A DNA stretch of 9,420 nt from contig CAIXSE010000013.1 of assembly GCA_903921965.1 (NCBI GenBank), positions 1 to 9,420 of the forward strand. The letters run 5' to 3'. The position numbers and the translations under genes are program-made. The notes beneath the pieces are model-generated. The model saw nothing but the letters and a program-made list of their open reading frames with translations. It was not told where the DNA came from and did no database searches. This document shows positions 6,688 to 9,420 of this stretch, piece after piece (the stretch's first letter is position 1; the number at the start of each line of letters is the position of its first letter). The stretch is from an uncultured Thermoleophilia bacterium. GTDB taxonomy: Bacteria; Actinomycetota; Thermoleophilia; UBA2241.

Positions 6688-7226
6688 TTGGACCCCTTTC
6701 GTTGAGGTTGCGGGCGTGCAGTGATGGCCTCGATGAGCCAGCCCCCCTCGGTGCCACCGACCCTCCCCAGGGTGACGAACAGCGTGACGGCGCCCGAAGG
6801 CACCGGACCGCCCGGACGCGACTCGGCCAGCGCGGCGGCGGCGACGGTGACGGTCGCCGCGTCCGGCTCGGTGATCACGCGGGCGGAATCGAACGTGAGG
6901 GCGCGCACGGTGCGCAGCTGAGCGCGCGTCCAGAGTCGCGGGCCCGCGAACAGACCGGCGGCGTCCCACAGGCGCCGGTCGTCGACCAGGTCGCAGAACA
7001 GCTTCACCGTGCGCACCGCCTCGAGCCGCGCCCGGCAGTCGGCGAGGTACGACGCTCCGGTGCCGCCGGCGGAGGCCTCCGCGGCGTCCGGCGGGGACGC
7101 GGGACGGGCCGCCGCGGCAACCGCGGCTGACGTGGCGCCGCGCCGTGCGCCGGGCGCCGCCACGAACACGGCGGCGAACGCGGCGGCGAGGAGCACCAGG
7201 AGGATGACGAGGCGGCGGCTGACCAT
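6684..7226 (-). CDS. Small membrane-anchored or exported protein of unknown family, coupled to the amidase gene
   Basis: This 180-residue protein is not recognised by family. It opens with MVSRRLVILLVLLAAAFAAV, a typical inner-membrane anchor or uncleaved signal (about residues 4-24), followed by an Ala/Pro-rich linker to about 57. From 60 on it has a helix (LEAVRTVKLFCDLVDDRRLW), an AAGLF...LWTRAQLR segment, and strands (ATVTVAAAAL, AVTLFVTLGR) ending with GGWLIEAIT. This layout is like NTF2-like extracytoplasmic domains, and the middle of the amidase protein has a similar outline (inference from pattern only). The stop overlaps the amidase start (ATGA), so the two are made together, probably acting at the same cell-surface site. 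ATG 7226 is the only sensible start in frame nearby, but its ribosome binding site is weak. The basic tail RPQPQRKGSK is unremarkable. Confidence 0.72.
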   Translation of the reverse strand: MVSRRLVILLVLLAAAFAAVFVAAPGARRGATSAAVAAAARPASPPDAAEASAGGTGASYLADCRARLEAVRTVKLFCDLVDDRRLWDAAGLFAGPRLWTRAQLRTVRALTFDSARVITEPDAATVTVAAAALAESRPGGPVPSGAVTLFVTLGRVGGTEGGWLIEAITARPQPQRKGSK

Positions 7227-7282
7227 GGACCCATGCTCGCGGCCGGCGCCGGCGCCGGAAAGGATGACGGAGGCGGCAGGGC

Positions 7283-7374
7283 GGTGACGTTGCCCGCGCG
7301 TCGCGGGTGACGTTGCGACGCGGCCCCCGGTCGCGGTGCGACGCGGCCGCGGGCGACGCTGCCGCGCGATCCGG
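7283..7374. repeat. Four degenerate 23-bp tandem units
   Basis: With a 23-base step, units begin at 7283, 7306, 7329 and 7352. Units 1 and 2 share GGTGACGTTGC exactly. Units 2 and 3 share TGCGACGCGGCC exactly and 18 of 23 positions overall. Unit 4 begins GGCGACGCTGCC, 10 of 12 like unit 1. The step is not a multiple of three and no gene covers the region. It lies between two divergent genes, upstream of the regulator promoter. It may be a decayed tandem duplication or a set of binding sites. Confidence 0.5.
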
Positions 7375-7409
7375 CGACACGCCGCCGCCCACGCCCCGGA
7401 GCGGCGGCG

Positions 7410-7439
7410 TTGACACGGGGCGGGGGGCCTCCGTAATCT
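7410..7439 (+). promoter_or_regulatory. Sigma70-type promoter of the rrf2-cysK operon
   Basis: A perfect -35 TTGACA (7410-7415) is followed after 18 bases by TAATCT (7434-7439), a good -10. Transcription would start near 7446, giving a leader of about 37 bases before the GTG start. It is the clearest promoter in the window. The -10 overlaps a dyad at 7435-7459 that could be the regulator's own site. Confidence 0.75.
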
Positions 7440-7459
7440 TGACTGGATTTATCTAGATT
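7435..7459 (+). promoter_or_regulatory. 25-bp imperfect dyad resembling a type I IscR site, candidate Rrf2 autoregulatory operator
   Basis: The half-sites AATCTTGA (7435-7442) and TCTAGATT (7452-7459) pair at 7 of 8 positions around a 9-base AT-rich centre. The total length of 25 bases and the GACT core at 7441-7444 fit my recollection of the type I IscR consensus at about 17 of 25 positions. It covers the -10 and the expected transcription start, so a bound protein would block transcription. The Rrf2-family gene starts 24 bases later. Binding by that protein is inference. Confidence 0.55.
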
Positions 7460-7482
7460 CGGCGGCGGAGGAACTCGGGCCC

Positions 7483-7926
7483 GTGAACATCTCCATGAAG
7501 AGCAGGTACGCGGTGCGCGCCCTCACAGAGCTGGCGCGCCGCGAGGAGACGCAGTCCGGCCGTCCGGTCCGCCTCAGCGAGATCGCCGACAGCCGCGACA
7601 TGCCGCTCCAGTTCCTCGAGCAGGTCTTCGCGGCGCTGCGCCGCGCGGGCATCGTGCGCAGCCGGCGGGGGGCGGCGGGCGGCTACGTGCTGGCGCGCCC
7701 CGCCGCGGAGATCTCGGTGCTCGAGGTCGTGGCGGCGCTCGACGGCGTGCCGTCGCCGGCCGAGTGCACCCAGGGTGTGTGCGACCAGGTCGACAGCTGC
7801 GGCGCCTCCTCGGTGTGGATCGAGGCCCAGGCCGCGCTCGAAACGGTGCTGGGCGGCACGTCCATCGGGGACCTTCTTGCGCGCGAGGACGCCCTGCGCG
7901 AGCGCGCTCCCATGTACTTCATCTGA
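7483..7926 (+). CDS. Rrf2-family transcriptional regulator with a three-cysteine (Fe-S-type) site
   Basis: This 147-residue winged-helix regulator has the typical Rrf2 opening NISMKSRYAVRALTELA, the recognition region LSEIADSRDMPLQFLEQVFAALRRAGIVRSRRGAAGGYVLARP, and the dimer helix beyond it. Three cysteines, C95, C100 and C106 (CTQGVCDQVDSC), sit where IscR and NsrR bind an Fe-S cluster, although IscR spacing is C-x5-C-x5-C and here it is C-x4-C-x5-C. The His that is the fourth ligand in IscR is Ser109 here. It could therefore sense cluster status, NO or redox, or be a cysteine-metabolism regulator of CymR type, though CymR lacks these cysteines. I chose GTG 7483 because GGAGGA lies 10 bases upstream and the family usually has a few residues before K(S/G)RYA. 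The cysteine synthase gene follows after 48 bases. Confidence 0.92.
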   Translation: MNISMKSRYAVRALTELARREETQSGRPVRLSEIADSRDMPLQFLEQVFAALRRAGIVRSRRGAAGGYVLARPAAEISVLEVVAALDGVPSPAECTQGVCDQVDSCGASSVWIEAQAALETVLGGTSIGDLLAREDALRERAPMYFI

Positions 7927-7939
7927 CACAGCCGGAGGC

Positions 7940-7957
7940 GCGCCGCGGGCGCGGCGC
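7940..7957 (+). repeat. GC hairpin in the rrf2-cysK gap
   Basis: The arms GCGCCGCG and CGCGGCGC flank a GG, so RNA could form about seven pairs with a four-base loop. It lies between the regulator stop and the cysK ribosome binding site. It might reduce read-through or protect a processed transcript, but in such GC-rich DNA it may be chance. Confidence 0.25.
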
Positions 7958-7974
7958 CGGCGCGAGGAGACCGC

Positions 7975-8910
7975 ATGCAACGGGCAGCCACCATCACCGA
8001 CCTCATCGGGCACACGCCGCTCCTGCGCCTCAACCGGATCTCGGACGAGACCGGAGCCGAGGTCCTGGGGAAGCTCGAGTCGCTCAATCCCGGCGGCAGC
8101 GTCAAGGACCGCATCGGCCTGGCGATGGTCGCCGCCGCCGAGCGTGAGGGCAGCATCGCGCCGGGCCGCACGACCATCATCGAGCCGACGAGCGGGAACA
8201 CCGGCATCGCGCTCGCCATGGTCGCGGCCGCCCGCGGGTACGAGATGGTGCTCACGATGCCCGACACGATGAGCGCCGAGCGGCGCGCGATCCTCAAGGC
8301 CTACGGTGCGCGCCTCGTGCTCACGCCCGGCTCCGAGGGCATGTCCGGCGCCGTCCAGCGGGCGCTCGACCTCGCGGCGGAGACGCCGGACTCGTTCGTC
8401 CCGCAGCAGTTCGAGAACGCGGCGAACCCGGAGGTGCACCGCCTGACCACGGCCGAGGAGATCTGGGCCGACACCGGCGGGGAGGTCGACGCCTTCGTGG
8501 CCGGCGTCGGCACGGGCGGCACGCTCACCGGCGTCGGCAGCGTGCTGCGCGAGCGGCGGCCGGGCGTGCGCATCGTCGCCGTAGAGCCCTCGGACTCCGC
8601 GATCCTGTCGGGCGGCAGGCCCGGGCCGCACCGCATCCAGGGGATCGGCGCGGGGTTCGTGCCCAAGGTCCTGGACGAGGACGTGTACGACGAGGTCATG
8701 CCGGTGAGCGGGGACGACGCGTTCGCGACGGCGCGCGACCTCGCCTGCACCGAGGGCGTGCTCGTCGGCATCTCGGCCGGCGCCAACGTGTGGGCCGCCG
8801 GTCAGGTGGCACGGCGCCCGGAGATGCGCGGCAAGGTCGTGGTCACCGTGCTCTGCGACACCGGGGAGCGGTACCTCTCCACGCCGCTCTTCGCCGAAGC
8901 GGGGGAGTGA
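7975..8910 (+). CDS. cysK: Cysteine synthase (O-acetylserine sulfhydrylase), CysK type
   Basis: This PLP enzyme makes L-cysteine from O-acetylserine and sulfide in the cytoplasm. At 311 residues it has the usual CysK length. Motifs in order: [23 protein letters not shown] with PLP lysine K44, the substrate loop [10 protein letters not shown], the phosphate-binding [32 protein letters not shown] and [10 protein letters not shown]. The [12 protein letters not shown] segment is CysK-like; mycobacterial CysM, which uses O-phosphoserine and the carrier CysO, has a different segment with a specificity arginine there. ATG 7975 has GGAGA seven bases upstream. It sits between an Rrf2 regulator and a MoeB/ThiF-type gene, so sulfide assimilation and sulfur transfer are probably controlled together. 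The overall annotation is secure; true substrate preference between the acetyl and phospho donors is inferred from motifs only. Confidence 0.95.
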   Translation: MQRAATITDLIGHTPLLRLNRISDETGAEVLGKLESLNPGGSVKDRIGLAMVAAAEREGSIAPGRTTIIEPTSGNTGIALAMVAAARGYEMVLTMPDTMSAERRAILKAYGARLVLTPGSEGMSGAVQRALDLAAETPDSFVPQQFENAANPEVHRLTTAEEIWADTGGEVDAFVAGVGTGGTLTGVGSVLRERRPGVRIVAVEPSDSAILSGGRPGPHRIQGIGAGFVPKVLDEDVYDEVMPVSGDDAFATARDLACTEGVLVGISAGANVWAAGQVARRPEMRGKVVVTVLCDTGERYLSTPLFAEAGE

Positions 8911-8917
8911 CGGCGGC

Positions 8918-9420
8918 GTGCTGATCAGCGGCGGAGACAGGCAGCGGTACGACTGCCAGCTCGTGCTCAAGGACGTCGGCGAGCGCGGCCAGCAGAAGTT
9001 GCGCGACGCGTCGGTCCTTGTCGTGGGCGCGGGGGGACTGGGCGCGCCGGCGCTGTACTACCTCGTGGCCGCGGGCGTCGGCCGCGTGGGCGTGGTGGAC
9101 GACGACGTTGTCGAGCTCAGCAACCTGCAGCGGCAGATCCTGTACACGACCGACGACCTCGGCCGCAGCAAGGCCGAGACGGCGGCCGCCCGCCTGCGGG
9201 CCCTCAACCCCGACGTCGACGTCGTTCCCTTCACCCGGCGTCTGCGTGCCGACAACGTCATGGACGTGGTGGCCGGCTGCGACGTCGTCGTCACCGCCGT
9301 GGACAACTTCCCGACCCGGTACCTCATCAACGACGCGTGCGTGCTGCAGCGCAAGACGCTGGTCGACGGCGCCGTGCTGCGCATGGTCGGCCTGGCGATG
9401 ACCGTGAAGGGCGGGGAGAC
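8918..9420 (+). CDS. MoeB/ThiF-type E1-like adenylyltransferase, 3' end missing
   Basis: This gene is cut by the window edge after about 167 codons; MoeB-type proteins run 250-390 residues. Enzymes of this family use ATP to adenylate the C-terminal Gly-Gly of a small sulfur carrier (MoaD, ThiS or CysO-like) before thiocarboxylate formation. Visible motifs are GERGQQKL, the nucleotide-binding VLVVGAGGLGAPALYYL, VVDDDVVELSNLQRQILY, the lysine in LGRSKAET, NPDVDV, AVDNFPTRYLINDAC and VDGAVLRMVG. The near-universal RYxRQ at the start reads RYDCQ, so the Arg equivalent to E. coli MoeB R14 (family knowledge) is Cys here. GTG 8918 is the likely start: GGGGGAG, overlapping the cysK stop, lies ten bases upstream, and only seven bases separate the genes. 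Whether the carrier serves cysteine, thiamine or molybdopterin synthesis cannot be told; the cysK neighbour favours cysteine or general sulfur transfer. The zinc-binding cysteines and any rhodanese domain would lie beyond the edge. Confidence 0.9.
   Translation, partial: MLISGGDRQRYDCQLVLKDVGERGQQKLRDASVLVVGAGGLGAPALYYLVAAGVGRVGVVDDDVVELSNLQRQILYTTDDLGRSKAETAAARLRALNPDVDVVPFTRRLRADNVMDVVAGCDVVVTAVDNFPTRYLINDACVLQRKTLVDGAVLRMVGLAMTVKGGE

Noticed and set aside
7264..7287. Tiny plus-strand frame ATG...TGA of seven codons after GGAAAGG
   Set aside because: No conservation evidence and no promoter; likely chance.
6688..7416. N-terminal extension of the amidase frame to 7416 (625 codons)
   Set aside because: The extension is out of frame with the upstream gene and Arg-rich. 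The signal peptide at ATG 6687, its GAAAGGGG site and the ATGA overlap define the start.
7495..7926. ATG 7495 as start of the Rrf2 gene
   Set aside because: The GGAGGA site is about 22 bases away, while GTG 7483 has a normal 10-base spacing and the family usually has these extra N-terminal residues.
7453..8970. 505-codon minus-strand frame opposite rrf2 and cysK
   Set aside because: His/Arg/Gly/Ala-rich shadow of two well-supported genes; no family signal.

Overview
The window is very GC-rich (roughly 70% or more by eye), has G/C-ending codons throughout, GTG as well as ATG starts, and strong purine-rich ribosome binding sites. These features, together with the gene families present, point to a chromosomal segment of an actinobacterium-like, probably free-living organism. 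I cannot assign a genus. I saw no insertion sequences, tRNA or rRNA genes, CRISPR arrays or phage genes.

Left block (1-3697, minus strand): an operon transcribed right to left. It holds a PLP-dependent racemase of the ornithine racemase type, then two tandem paralogues of the MttB (COG5598) trimethylamine/glycine-betaine methyltransferase superfamily. The racemase and the first MttB paralogue overlap by four bases, and 17 bases separate the two MttB genes. The second MttB copy runs off the left edge. Both carry Leu where the archaeal enzyme appears to carry pyrrolysine, and neither has an in-frame stop. Divergently, across a 360-base intergenic region with several perfect palindromes, lies a fold-type III PLP decarboxylase (4058-5428). 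It resembles LysA overall but has ODC-like 'CDG' rather than 'CES' at the catalytic cysteine, and lacks the RPxLY substrate-binding motif. Together the four genes suggest a catabolic module for a methylated and/or D-configured basic amino acid. This is the most interesting part of the window.

Middle block (5539-7226, minus strand): a two-gene operon with an ATGA overlap. It encodes a small membrane-anchored or exported protein and a secreted protein with a C-terminal Amidase_6 (papain-like) domain. It converges on the decarboxylase gene, and an 18-bp-stem hairpin between them could terminate both transcripts.

Right block (7483-9420, plus strand): an Rrf2-family regulator with three cysteines spaced like an Fe-S cluster site, a CysK-type cysteine synthase, and the 5' part of a MoeB/ThiF-type E1-like adenylyltransferase that runs off the right edge. 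The regulator has a clear sigma70-type promoter. A 25-bp imperfect dyad resembling a type I IscR site overlaps its -10 region, suggesting autoregulation. Upstream are four degenerate 23-bp tandem units. The block looks like a cysteine/sulfur-transfer operon under Fe-S or cysteine-status control.
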